Source: Enchytraeus crypticus (Eukaryota; Annelida; Clitellata; Enchytraeida; Enchytraeidae). Taken from it: a stretch of 64,000 bases of DNA. Shown piece after piece: positions 12,501 through 22,079 of the stretch. Both the position numbers and the translations under genes were made by a program. The notes beneath the pieces are model-generated. The model had not been told where the DNA came from, did no database searches, and saw nothing but the letters and a program-made list of their open reading frames with translations. The first letter of the stretch is position 1, and each line of letters starts with the position of its first letter. The DNA lies in assembly GCA_905160935.1 (NCBI GenBank), contig CAJHZI010000563.1, forward strand, positions 1 through 64,000, in the 5' to 3' direction.

Positions 12501-12791
12501 TCGTCTCAAGTAAAACGGACACAAGAATGTTCTGGGTTAACAGTAGACTGCTGGATGAACTCAGAACATATGGGAATATCAGCTTTAAACATGACACGCA
12601 ACTAAGACTTCCCAATGTAAAACAAGATTTCAAGGTAGTTTCTCAGTTAGGTGATTGATCAAAATTGTGCAGCTGCTGGAAACACGTGCAGATATCGGTG
12701 AGACATTTCTCATCCGGCGATACATTAAAGCATTAAATTTAATATTTAGATGTCACATTTTAACTAAGAATTATTATTCAAAGATATTTAC
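9571..12791. other. Intergenic, mostly featureless
   Basis: Open frames of up to 98 codons (9576-9872, minus) match nothing I recognise. A tRNA-like minus-strand patch at about 11395-11490 has a GGTTAAAACCC B-box-like motif. Next to it, 11462-11503 is an imperfect inverted repeat. No gene is supported. Confidence 0.45.
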
Positions 12792-12803
12792 TTATTTTAA
12801 GAT

Positions 12804-12965
12804 GTCATCAATATCATCATCTTCCCTTAAATCCCAGTTTAATTAGAGTCGGGATACGAATAGATTTTCTCTAGTCCTTTCTATCCCACACCATATCATC
12901 CGTCAATCCCCTATTTTTCGTATCCTTCTTAATCACCGCATCCTTCGTCAGTTGTGGTCTACCTG
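12804..12965 (-). mobile_element. SINE-E 3' fragment with a 12-bp target duplication
   Basis: It begins GTCATCAATATCATCATCTT, then carries CCCAGTTTAATTAGAGTCGG and the CATATCATCCGTCAATCCCC block. The direct repeat TTATTTTAAGAT lies at 12792-12803 and 12966-12977. Confidence 0.85.
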
Positions 12966-13574
12966 TTATTTTAAGATATAATATTTTATCTAAAATAAAA
13001 ATGATAATTTATGAATTGCCTAATATAAATATGCTTATATAGGCAAAAAATGTTACTGAAAATCAGTTTGAAAAAACAATGTTACTTTGATGTTACTGAA
13101 ATCAATTCATCTTTATCATGTTCTGTAAAACCTTCCGAATCTCTCACAAGTGAACAAAAGCGTCAACTGTGGACCACCGGCGAAGTTCAGCTTTAGTTTC
13201 AATTTCCGTAGGTTTGTTTTAATTATGATTTCCTACATTTCTGCTACACGTGTTCATAATTCGCCAAGTCATATTACTGTGACGATCTAAGTTAGTAAGA
13301 AAAACAAACCTCTGCGCCATGTGCTGCATTGGCAACAGCAGCAACTAGGTTGTCTAACATGTGCAAGCTTTTACGCGTTAGCAATTTGATATTCGCAAGA
13401 ATCTCAATCTCATAGACACATTTTTATTCTTCCATCTCTCTATTGAAATCTCTGACAGGATATGCATATTATATTGCTATTTATTGCATGCCGTAAAATA
13501 TCAAGTGTATCTTAGAATTGACTCAAAATTTGCTTTTAAACATCTTAATAGGATTTTTGTCTTGAGCTTGTAGG

Positions 13575-13670
13575 ATTTGGCTTTGTTTCATAGTGCTCGA
13601 TAAACATATGGATGCAGTAGCACTCTAATTGTGTGTTGTTGTAGTTGTTGTTTTTGCTGCTGCTGTTTTC
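13575..13670 (+). mobile_element. LINE-F 3' end fragment
   Basis: ATTTGGCTTTGTTTCATAGT, a CAGTAGCACTCTAATTG motif and a GTTGTTGT-rich tail match the 3' end of the longer LINE-F copy at 63040-63600. Confidence 0.6.
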
Positions 13671-13816
13671 CATTTACTTCAGATCTGCTTTTAATTCATA
13701 TCATTTGCTCCTTGTTTGGCAGAAATGTAACTTAATCTAAAATAACATTTGTATTCCTATCTCGCTCTCTCTAGCTTCAAATCACTGATCTAGAAGGTTC
13801 AAACCTAGTTTAATAT

Positions 13817-13925
13817 GATTACTAATAACCATGGAGAGGAATGAGGAAATGGGTTTTTAACAAGCATCTGTGCTTCCTGACCCAGTGTGCCGTTACGTTA
13901 CGTTAACATCAGTTTCCTACTTTAA
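13817..13925. repeat. Dispersed repeat, shared with 39354-39435
   Basis: GATTACTAATAACCATGGAG and GAGGAAATGGGT, then CTTCCTGACCCAGTGTG, recur with few changes at 39354. A CGTTAACATCAGTTTCCTAC motif at 13903-13923 resembles the SINE-A/LINE-G tail on the minus strand. Confidence 0.55.
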
Positions 13926-14073
13926 AACAATGTCGGTTACTGTGACGGTGCTGTATTTAAACTCTGCACCTAGTGTCCTGCAGTAGGACAATTTACTTTA
14001 TATGCTGCAAATTTTGTTGCAATTTCAACAGGCTGTTATTCCACATAACAAGAGGACATTCGGTCAATCTATT

Positions 14074-14335
14074 ATCTCTCTCTAATGTACTGTCAAGTGG
14101 CATGTCTAAAGCACATATTCCTAGCCATCTGCTGTTTTCACGCTCCATAACGAGTACTCCATCGATTAACGATTTAATCTTTTCAGAAAGGCTATGCCTT
14201 ATCCACATCTAATTTAGTCTCTGGTTTTGAAATAACATTGCTTCTGTAGTGGCTTGACGTTGCCATCATCAGTCCTTGCTCAGTCGTCTCTGGCGACACG
14301 TGCAGTTTACGGTTGGTTTACTATTTATTGTCACG
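14074..14335 (-). mobile_element. SINE-C copy
   Basis: The reverse-oriented family order is present: CTCTCTCTAATGTACTGTCA, GCACATATTCCTAGCC, CACGCTCCATAACGAG, CCATCGATTAACGA, TTGCCATCATCAGTCC, and the head CGACACGTGCAGTTTACGGT. Confidence 0.7.
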
Positions 14336-15281
14336 GACAGATAGTAGGGAAAGTATGAAATAAACAATATATTATATAGAACACAACTGACCCAATAATA
14401 TTTTATAAAATTGAAATATTAGACTCTTGCAAGACAAAAATTAACAGTAGTATAAGCGTTCACCTGACCAGACTCTATAATCAACGGTAGTTGACTCTTC
14501 GGAAACACAATATGTATCAGATAGGATCATACTAAAACACACCGTATCCAGAATGTCGTCTCAGCATAGAATCTTGAAATGCAAAAATATTGACTTGAAA
14601 GTTCCACCGAACTGTCAATAGACGGGATAGAAGACAGCTGCGACAAATTTGGCACAAAACGGTTACTCATTCTTTGAATCGACTTAAGAATACAAACATG
14701 ACCGCTCAGATAGTTTTGTTCGAACAACGACAGAGTAAATATCTCACCGGAGAAACGTGCGAAAGCTTTACTAATGGTATTGATTCTATCATCCATACAC
14801 TATCCACTTATGTTTGAACTTTTCCTGTTCACGAACTAGCACCGTGTAGACAATATCGTTTTTCGTTTCCTTTCTCATGGCTATTCAGTAGCCAATAGCT
14901 TTCCCAAAATCCTAACACAGGGTGGTAGAAAGTATCTATGGATTTGGTAGAAATTAAAGGTAACTACGAATGTTTACAAGCAAATTGAAGTCATATTTTA
15001 ATACTAAGTGCGTCGAAAATTAATTAGAATCCCAGATATATCTCGTAGTAAATTCCGAAGATAAGTGAGAATTAATCAAATTCTATATTTATTCAGAAAT
15101 CAGCTAAATAGTGTTGAATTCTAGACAGTGGTTTAGAAAATTACTAACAGCGGGTTTCTCTAGAATTTATATTGTAGAAACCATGTGATCGGACTACATA
15201 ATCTTGATAGATACCTGGATGCTCCATCAAATTCCACAACTACTAATCCGCAGTAGAAACATAGCAAATCCCGATACTCGA
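14336..15281. other. Intergenic, nothing recognised
   Basis: A minus-strand open frame of 89 codons (14527-14796) has no recognisable domain. Confidence 0.45.
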
Positions 15282-15286
15282 TCAGT

Positions 15287-15535
15287 CAGTTGGACTCCTG
15301 ATGGCTCTGCCAGTAGGACACTCCTGATGGCTCTCCCAGTGGGTCACTCCTGATGGTTCTGCCAGTGGGACACTCCTGATGGCTCTACCAGTAGGACACT
15401 CCTGATGGCTCTGCCAGTGATACACTCCTGATGGTTCTGCCAGTGAGACACTTCTGATGGCTTTGCCAGTAGGACACTCCTGATGGCTCTGCCAGTGGGT
15501 CACTTCTGATGGCTCTGTCAGTAGGACACTAACTT
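15287..15535. repeat. 26-bp minisatellite, about nine copies
   Basis: The unit is CACTCCTGATGGCTCTGCCA + GTAGGA, with scattered substitutions. Because 26 is not a multiple of three, the open frame across it repeats every 78 bp; it is not a gene. Confidence 0.92.
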
Positions 15536-15539
15536 CTGT

Positions 15540-15630
15540 GTCCTAGATCTCTTTTCGTATTGACATGTGATGCGAAAGCATCCCTAACATCTTTCTTTAA
15601 GAGAAAACGAACGTTAAACCATTTTCAATA
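15540..15630 (+). mobile_element. LINE-G/SINE-A-type tail fragment
   Basis: GATGCGAAAGCATCCCTAAC followed by AAGAGAAAACGAACGTTAAA resembles the tails at 19385-19505 and 29835-29925. Confidence 0.45.
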
Positions 15631-15639
15631 TTGTATATT

Positions 15640-15800
15640 CTTATTCATACTATTATATATATATATATATTATTCATTCTATATAGTGTAATATATATTA
15701 TTATATATATTATTATAAATATTATCATTATTTATATTATTCATACCATATATTCTTATTCATACCATTATTATTTACCTATATATTATAATTTTTACGT
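15640..15800. repeat. AT-rich low-complexity tract
   Basis: TA and ATT units with interruptions. Confidence 0.8.
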
Positions 15801-16284
15801 TATTACTATGAAGATTATTCGGAATCCTCAGTGTTTGTGAATATTAGGCGGGAAGATAAACAGGGATACAGTAAGATCAAGGTGTAGGGTCAAGCGGAAG
15901 TAGATAGAACGAAAGCGGAGGAAATATTGACGAAATGTAAGTTATCTGTCTTTAGCCTCTTCGACGGTTTTCTAAGTGTTACCTAGCGAGTGTGCTGAGT
16001 CGCCGCCTTGTAAAATCTCTATTTAACAGAATAAATATTTACAAAGAAAGATCTATAGGGTTGAATGCGGCAGCGCCCACTGGCGTACCTTCCAGCAACA
16101 ACAGGACACTTGTGGAAGAGAAACAGAAATCTATATCAAGAGTATGAATCCTAATCCTGATGTAGAAACATGGACGCTTTACAGGGCAGATAAAGCGGAT
16201 CAAGCAATGTGCAGTACAGCGAAAATTATATTATCGCTAAAGTAATAAATGAATTAGAGATGGGAATTTTATGAATTTCCAGAG

Positions 16285-16475
16285 TTCGGGTTCGGTTCGG
16301 TTCGTTGAAAATGAAAGTTCGGTTCGGTTCGGGTTCGGTTAGCAGTTGCCAATTTAAGAGTTCGGTTCGGTTAGTTGAAAATGAAAGTTCGGTTCGGTTC
16401 GGGTTGGGTTCTAACAAAGGTTCGGGTTCGATTCTAACAAGGGTTCGGGTTCGGTTCGGGTTCGGCTTGCTTTCC
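16285..16475. repeat. Left subterminal GGTTCGG array
   Basis: Degenerate 5-6 bp units (TTCGG, TTCGGG) are interrupted by two GAAAATGAAAGTTCGG blocks. Open frames on both strands are repeat artefacts. Confidence 0.9.
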
Positions 16476-16807
16476 AACTCGCAAGAGTGCGATACGAGTT
16501 CGAGATGGTTTGGTTTGGATAATGTTGCAAATGTTTAACTTTACTTATAATAATTATGGTTATGACAAACATGTTTAAAATGGTTTATGGTAAATATGCT
16601 TAAAAATTGATTAAGTCATAATAGCTGCCACATTTTTTCACCTGGGTAAAAATATGACAATGAAAAAAGGAGAGACCTGGTATTTATTCCTGTACATTTC
16701 TTAAAATATTGTTAATTGACCAACAAATGTTCATAATATAGATAATTAGCTTTATTATTGTATCTCAAATATTTTCCTTGATTATAACTTGATTATAATT
16801 TTTTTCG

Positions 16808-17677
16808 CCGCTGCTGTTTAACATTTACGCTGAGGCAATGATGGAGGAAGCCATGGAAGACATGGAAGAAGGAATAAAAGTAGGAGGGAATTTGTTACAA
16901 GATGTACGTTTTGCAGATGACCAAGGAATGGTAGCGGGTAGCGAGATTGGACTGCAGAAGATAATGGATAGGCTGAATGATACGGCATTGAGATATGGCA
17001 TGAAGATTAATATAAAAAAGACGAAGGTTATGAGAGTGTCCAATAATAAAGGTGAAGTTAATATCACAATAAATGGTACGAAATTAGAACAGGTAAGGAG
17101 TTTCAAATATTTGGGTCATACTATAACCGATGACGGGAAATGTGAGACTAAAATATGCAGTAGGATTGCACAAGCATAAGCGGCCTTTGGTAATAGAAAA
17201 GAACTATTAACAAAAAGTCTGAAGAAAGATACAAAGATAAAGATAGTGAAAACTTTGGTTCGGACCACGCTATTGTATGGTTTTGAAACATGGACCTTAA
17301 GGAAGGAAGATATTAGGAAACTGGAGGCATTGGAAATGTGGATTTGGAGAAGAAAGGAGAGGATTAGTTGGACTCAAACGGCTACAAATGAGGAAGTTCT
17401 AGAGAGAGTTGGCACAGATAGACAGTTGATAAATGTATTGAGAAATAGGAATAAGATTTAGACAGGACACATTCTAAGGGGGGAAGGTCTATTAAAAGAG
17501 GTCATGGAAGGTAGAATGGAAGGAAAAAGAGGCAGGGGTAGGCCGAGATTAGGTATGTTAGATGATTTAAAGACCCACTCATATGTGGAAATGAAGAGGA
17601 AGGCGGAAGACAGAGAAGAGTGGAGGCGTTGTATACCATGGACCTGCCAGTAGGCAGTGCACTAAGAGAGAGATAAC
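16808..17677 (+). pseudogene. LINE-1 reverse transcriptase, 5'-truncated, with stops
   Basis: One frame covers the 3' end of a LINE ORF2: PLLFNIYAEAMMEEAMEDME, the catalytic FADDQ motif, then KINIKKTKVM and FKYLGHTI. It continues through ETWTLRKEDIRKLEALEMW and GHILRGEGLLKEVMEGRMEG to a PWTCQ terminus. The frame is continuous, broken only by in-frame stops near 17179 and 17459 before its natural stop at 17651-17653. The 3' tail is CCAGTAGGCAGTGCACTAAG plus GAGAGAGA. The 5' half of the reverse transcriptase and the endonuclease are missing. It is the longest LINE-1 copy here and sits inside the hAT element. Confidence 0.92.
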
Positions 17678-18177
17678 GAGCAAATAGAATGCTTCATCAA
17701 TTTTTAATTTTTTATTGTCACTATAAGCCTATATACTAGATACGTTTATAATTAAGAGGAAAAGTCTTGGCTAAAATTTGATCCAGTATTTCAGAGACAA
17801 AGTGTAATTTAGTAACATAAAAATGTCAAATAAAGATGATTTAGTAAATACTTGTACTTCCTTAGAAAAATGATCATAATATACTCAGTTTGCTTTCAAC
17901 TGACCAGTAATAAGCTTCATAATTTATCTTAGGGTTTCAAATTTTAAACTCTCAGATCAATTATGAAGTTACGAAAATAGTTATGAAATTATTGCATTGT
18001 TCTGGTGCAAAATTATTTACTCCAGATAGCCTTAACGCATATAGAATGTCATATATAATTATTTGTAAATCTGGCTGCAAAAATATTAAGGTAGCACACT
18101 AAAATTAGAAAAAAAATCATAATTTGAATTTAACAAGAACAAATCCACCTAGATTGAGTCAAGCATTTTCAGATTTT

Positions 18178-18345
18178 TATGGGATACTCTCATCACTTTT
18201 GTCTCTTTGATGTTAATCTTCATTCCAAATTTCAATGCCGCATCATTCAGACTCTGCATCATTCAGACTCTCCACTATCTTCTGCAGGCCCGTCTCGCTT
18301 CCCGCTACCATTCCTTTGTACCGCTACCATTTTAAAATTTGTGTC
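18178..18345 (-). pseudogene. LINE-1 reverse transcriptase fragment, inverted
   Basis: The reverse complement matches the segment after the FADD motif of the copy at 16808-17677: GGAATGGTAGCGGGAAGCGA, CTGCAGAAGATAGT, and GGCATTGAAATTTGGAATGA. A short tandem duplication (CATCATTCAGACTCTG-like) lies inside. Confidence 0.8.
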
Positions 18346-18479
18346 GGAACCAGCCTTACATGAATATATGCTGTTAGATACTGTAAGACATGTAAATGCA
18401 AAAACTAATATATATTTGTATTGTTCTTACTATCTTTATATAATGTCAAGCTGGTGAAGAAGAGAAGAACTCCAAGAGT

Positions 18480-18657
18480 TTGGTTCAGTTCGGTTTGGAC
18501 GAAGTCTGGGTTCGGGTTCGGTTCGGGTTCGGCCAGAGTGTGGGTTCGGGTTCGGTTCGGTTCGGCCAGAGTCTGGGTTCGGATTCGGTTCGGGTTCGGT
18601 CAGAGTCTGGGTTCGAGTTCGGTTCGGTCAAAATTCTAGATTTTAGGGTTCGGTTCG
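18480..18657. repeat. Right subterminal GGTTCGG array
   Basis: Repeats of GTCTGGGTTCGGGTTCGG with a GGCCAGA or GGTCAGA spacer give a higher-order period of roughly 32-36 bp. They run right up to the terminal inverted repeat. Confidence 0.9.
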
Positions 18658-18954
18658 ATTCCCATCTCTAAAATGAATAAAATCGCTAATCAGTCTCTTG
18701 GCGTAGTTCTAACCAATCGAAAGCTTTCTTGTTATGTAGCTCATCAATCAAATGCTTAGTGAAATAACAATAAATGTGTCTAGTCCGAAATTTAAAAAAA
18801 ATTATATAATGCATTGATCTAATTTTTGCATAGTTAATGCAGTATAAATGTATTCATTGTATGTAGGCCTATAGATAACTGAAACAAATCATAGGACATC
18901 ATGAGGAAAATTGTACAGGACTTAATATAGTAGGCTAACGGCTAAAGCTTATTT

Positions 18955-19065
18955 TAACGTCAGTTTCCTATCTCGACACCATGTCTTTGACAGGGTGAGC
19001 CCTGGATTTGAACCGTGGACCTATTGATCGACTGTCGGATTACTTACGTCCATTCCAGCATTAGC
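18955..19065 (-). mobile_element. SINE-A copy
   Basis: The tail TTAACGTCAGTTTCCTATCT comes first in plus orientation. Then come GGTGAGCCCTGGATTTGAAC (the inverse of a B box) and a head region ending near TCCATTCCAGC. Confidence 0.65.
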
Positions 19066-19384
19066 AGAATATCTTTCTGTTAGGTAGTGCTAGAGTATGG
19101 CCGAACACTGAAATCCGGTCGATATGTTATCCACAGTGGAACGGTTTGTATTAAGAGAATGTTTCAGTGATAATACTTGAGAAATTTTAAATACTGAGGC
19201 GAGACTTCAAAGCGATGTGGCTGGAATTGACCCCGCAAGGCAATGATGAGATCCATCCTTTGCTAACAGCCTTCCATTTGTGAAGAAGTTCCTTCATCTA
19301 TAATGTCAATATGTTCAAGATATAAAAGATATAATTTGAATCTATTTCTGCTTAGAAGATTGATCATTGGACCGGCACCGTTTA

Positions 19385-19505
19385 GGATCTTTTTCTTTCT
19401 CTTCAGCACATGCTTTTCAGATCTTTTGCGGTGAATCGATTTGTGATGGGGACGTCCCTGACATCATCCTTGTATGAGGAAACGGACGTTAAACCTTTAT
19501 TATTA
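19385..19505 (+). mobile_element. LINE-G 3' UTR fragment
   Basis: GGGGACGTCCCTGACATCAT and TATGAGGAAACGGACGTTAA match the end of the LINE-G copy at 28440-28720, followed by ATT repeats. Confidence 0.6.
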
Positions 19506-19627
19506 TTGACGAACGAGCCATATATGTCTGCATTTCATTCGTGAACGTTCGCCTATTTTTCGTTTTCACATGAGGTATCATTTATTTTTAAAACGCCCTA
19601 AATCATACCAAATTGTAGCCGATATTT

Positions 19628-19757
19628 TGACCGAGTCGGTTGCTTGTTGTTAAGGTATTTAACTGTGGATCAATAGGTGCAGTGTTCAAATCAAGTGCTC
19701 TTCCCATCTTCCCATCAGCGAAATGCGATCGAGTAGGAAACTGACGTTAAACTTGGC
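19628..19757 (+). mobile_element. SINE-A copy, diverged
   Basis: ACCGAGTCGGTTGCTTGTTG, a B-box-like GTGTTCAAATCAAG, and the tail GAGTAGGAAACTGACGTTAA occur in the family order. Confidence 0.6.
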
Positions 19758-19897
19758 TGAAACTGAGCTTTTTGAAATCTAATCAAAGCGAATAAGTGCT
19801 TTTACAAGGAACATGCTCATATTCAGACTCTTTGTCAGCTTGCAGAACGAGAGAAAGGTATCTAAGCCAAATATAGATAAACCCGTTGAATCTTAAT

Positions 19898-20223
19898 CTT
19901 CTTCTTCTTCTTCCCTTTAATCCCACCTTCACAAGGGTCAGGATACGAATGAACCTTCTCCACTCCTCTTTGTCGCATACCATATCAAAGTCTCTTCCAT
20001 TCGTTTTAGAATATTTTGTAGAAATTTCTGGAGCTTAGACTCTCACCAACCGAATGCTATTTCTGACGTTGGTTTGGTTCTTAGTACTTTACTCGCCTTC
20101 TATGACGCGTGCAGTCACCGGTTGGTCTATTCTTCAAACAACCCGGATACAACACGAGGAACCCGAACACAACACGTGGAACCCGGATATAACACGGGGA
20201 ACAAGGACACAAAACGGTGAAAG
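19898..20223 (-). mobile_element. SINE-E copy, near full length, with target duplication
   Basis: From left, the order is a (CTT)n tail, CCCTTTAATCCCACCTTCAC, CATACCATATCAAAG, GAAATTTCTGGAGCTTAGAC, TGACGTTGGTTTGGTTC, then the head GGTTGGTCTATTCTTCAAAC. The minus strand encodes the LINE-like string DKEEWRRFIRILTLVKVGLK near its 3' end. The flanking 11-bp direct repeats TGA(A/G)TCTTAAT at 19887-19897 and 20224-20234 differ at one base. The 5' end is extended by a 20-bp tandem array. Confidence 0.8.
20142..20222. repeat. 20-bp tandem repeat of the SINE-E head, four copies
   Basis: Units resemble AACCCGGATACAACACGAGG, with variants such as AACCCGGATATAACACGGGG. The reverse complement carries CGTGTTGTATCCGGG, the start of the SINE-C/E head. 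Confidence 0.75.
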
Positions 20224-20249
20224 TGAGTCTTAATAATCCAGTTTTAAAT

Positions 20250-20458
20250 AATTATCATAATCGCCATCTTCCCCTGAATACCTGTTTAGCTAGAGTCGGG
20301 AAAAGAATAAAAATATAATTTTAAAAAACGTTTTCATTCGTTTAAGAAAGGTTTTTTAGCAATTTCTGAAGCCTATGCGCTCACCAACTGAAGGCTTTTC
20401 TGACGTTGGTTTGGATCGCCACTTTTCCAATTTTAAATTCCAGTAAAACACTACTAAA
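20250..20458 (-). mobile_element. SINE-E copy with 15-bp target duplication
   Basis: CGCCATCTTCCCCTGAATAC, TAGCTAGAGTCGGG, GCAATTTCTGAAGCCTATGC and CTGACGTTGGTTTGGATC occur in family order with an internal deletion. The perfect direct repeat AATCCAGTTTTAAAT lies at 20235-20249 and 20459-20473. Confidence 0.85.
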
Positions 20459-20473
20459 AATCCAGTTTTAAAT

Positions 20474-20928
20474 CACACTGCAAAATATTTATTGAAGGAA
20501 ATTCCATTCTATGGGTGAACGGATGAGTTGATATCTTGGGTTGAACACGGCTTGTTTGTATATTATCATGTTCAAGTGTAGCAGGAGACTTGTGAAGATA
20601 CTGTCTGACAATCATAAAAGTGTATTTAGTCTGTAGCCCAGAACACGTGTTTCCAGGAGCGGAGTTTGTGTTAGAGCCGCCGACAATTATAATCGAACAC
20701 GAACATGATACACTCGCACGTGTTGTGCGCATATCGATATCAATATGGCAACAGATTTGTGCAGATATTGACTGCAGCAAAATCGATACCGCAACAAAAT
20801 GTGCATCTCGACTCGATTTTTGTCCATTTCGGTTGCATACTTGTCTCTTAGTCATGAGGGTTCAGTTTGATTATCAGTAGAGACCGCTCATGATAGAAAA
20901 ATTATGAAACCTACTAATTCTAACAGTA
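20474..20928. other. Intergenic, nothing recognised
   Basis: Overlapping opposite open frames (20454-20855 minus, 133 codons; 20620-20880 plus, 86 codons) have no recognisable domain. I do not call them genes. Confidence 0.45.
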
Positions 20929-21071
20929 AATAATAATAATAACAATAATAATAATAATAAAATTAACAGTAATAATAATAATAAGAATAATAGTAGTTTT
21001 TCAAACCTATTTAATTAATTAATAAATAATAATAATAATAGTAATAATAATAATTATTATTATTCTTATTT

Positions 21072-21114
<43 letters not shown>

Positions 21115-21275
21115 TATTAGTATCATTATTATCATTATCATCATCAATATCAATGATAATAATAATAATAACAATAACAATAATAAGTATAAGAATAATA
21201 ATAATATTGATAATAATAACAATAACAATAATAAGTATAAGAATAATAATAATATTGATAATAATAACAATAACT
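20929..21275. repeat. AAT/ATT microsatellite with 48-bp sub-repeat
   Basis: Long TAA/ATT runs change strand sense near 21050. A 48-bp unit containing AATAAGTATAAGAATAATAA is tandemly duplicated at about 21170-21270. Confidence 0.92.
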
Positions 21276-21948
21276 AAAGATCCCTGTTAGGGGATTCCTA
21301 GATATAGATGAAATATTTAAACTGTTGGTTTTAGCCTTTCTGACCTACTTAATCTAATAAAATCACTTATCTTTTATTTAGCCCATGATCGTATTCAGCC
21401 CAGAGCATTAAATAATAACAGTTACGTAATAATTATATACTAAACAGTTAGGCAATAATGGCACTTACAATATATTATTATTTCCATGTACGAAAATGAT
21501 AAAATTAGCATGTTTTCAGGTGAAACACGATGAGCAAACATTGCTAGATAAGACTAAATAAATTTAACTCGGCACACCTAAGCTTTGGCTGGCGACTTGT
21601 TATATTTGACACGTTCAAAATTGTACTTCTGGTAGCATTTACTAGGAGTGGATCATGACACTGAGATAATGAACAAAGTTAACCCTCGCACGAGTGAGAT
21701 CAATTCCTGGTTGTAGGAAGATCATTAGCATTAAGTAAACTATGTCATCGACATGATGTTACATCATTCCAGTTCTCTACACTTGGTTTCAATAAAGTCA
21801 CTAAAGTAATTTTGATCTAAAGATGGGTGAAGTTAATAGAAATGAAAATTACAAATAAACTTAAGTTTGTGTTATTTTACTTGTTCAGACATATCTCTCT
21901 CAAAATATGCATTTAAATTCTTTTATTTCACCTATAAATTTACTTTTG

Positions 21949-22079
21949 ACTGATTTTCCGGATTTTGGAATTTGCACCGTTTTTGGTCCTTTTTGTTCGC
22001 CATCTTGACTTTGTCTCAATAGTGCTCTATGTTGTCATTGATGACTGTAACACTCTAATTGTTGTTATTATTATTATAA
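21949..22079 (+). mobile_element. LINE-F 3' end fragment
   Basis: TTCCGGATTTTGGAATTTGC and CCGTTTTTGGTCC, then CAATAGTGCTCTATGTTGTC and AACACTCTAATTGTTGTTAT, match the 3' UTR and (GTT)n tail of LINE-F. Confidence 0.75.

Larger units (their letters stand above)
16247..18678. mobile_element. hAT-type DNA transposon with 8-bp target duplication
   Basis: The element proper is 16255-18670 (2416 bp). It starts TAGAGATGGGAAT and ends with the exact inverse ATTCCCATCTCTA (13 bp, no mismatch). The 8-bp direct repeat AAATGAAT flanks it at 16247-16254 and 18671-18678. An 8-bp target duplication and a terminal sequence fitting YARNG are hallmarks of the hAT superfamily. Both subterminal regions are dense GGTTCGG/GGTTCGGG arrays, a plausible transposase-binding region. 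No transposase is present, so the copy is non-autonomous. The interior carries LINE-1 fragments on the plus strand (16808-17677) and minus strand (18178-18345). Confidence 0.9.

Noticed and set aside
16226-16538. Open frames with Pro/Asn/Arg/Thr or Phe/Gly/Ser repeats
   Set aside because: They are translations of the GGTTCGG array on either strand, inside a transposon end.
17246-17653. Functional reverse-transcriptase gene
   Set aside because: In-frame stops near 17179 and 17459 and the missing 5' half of the domain make it a pseudogene.
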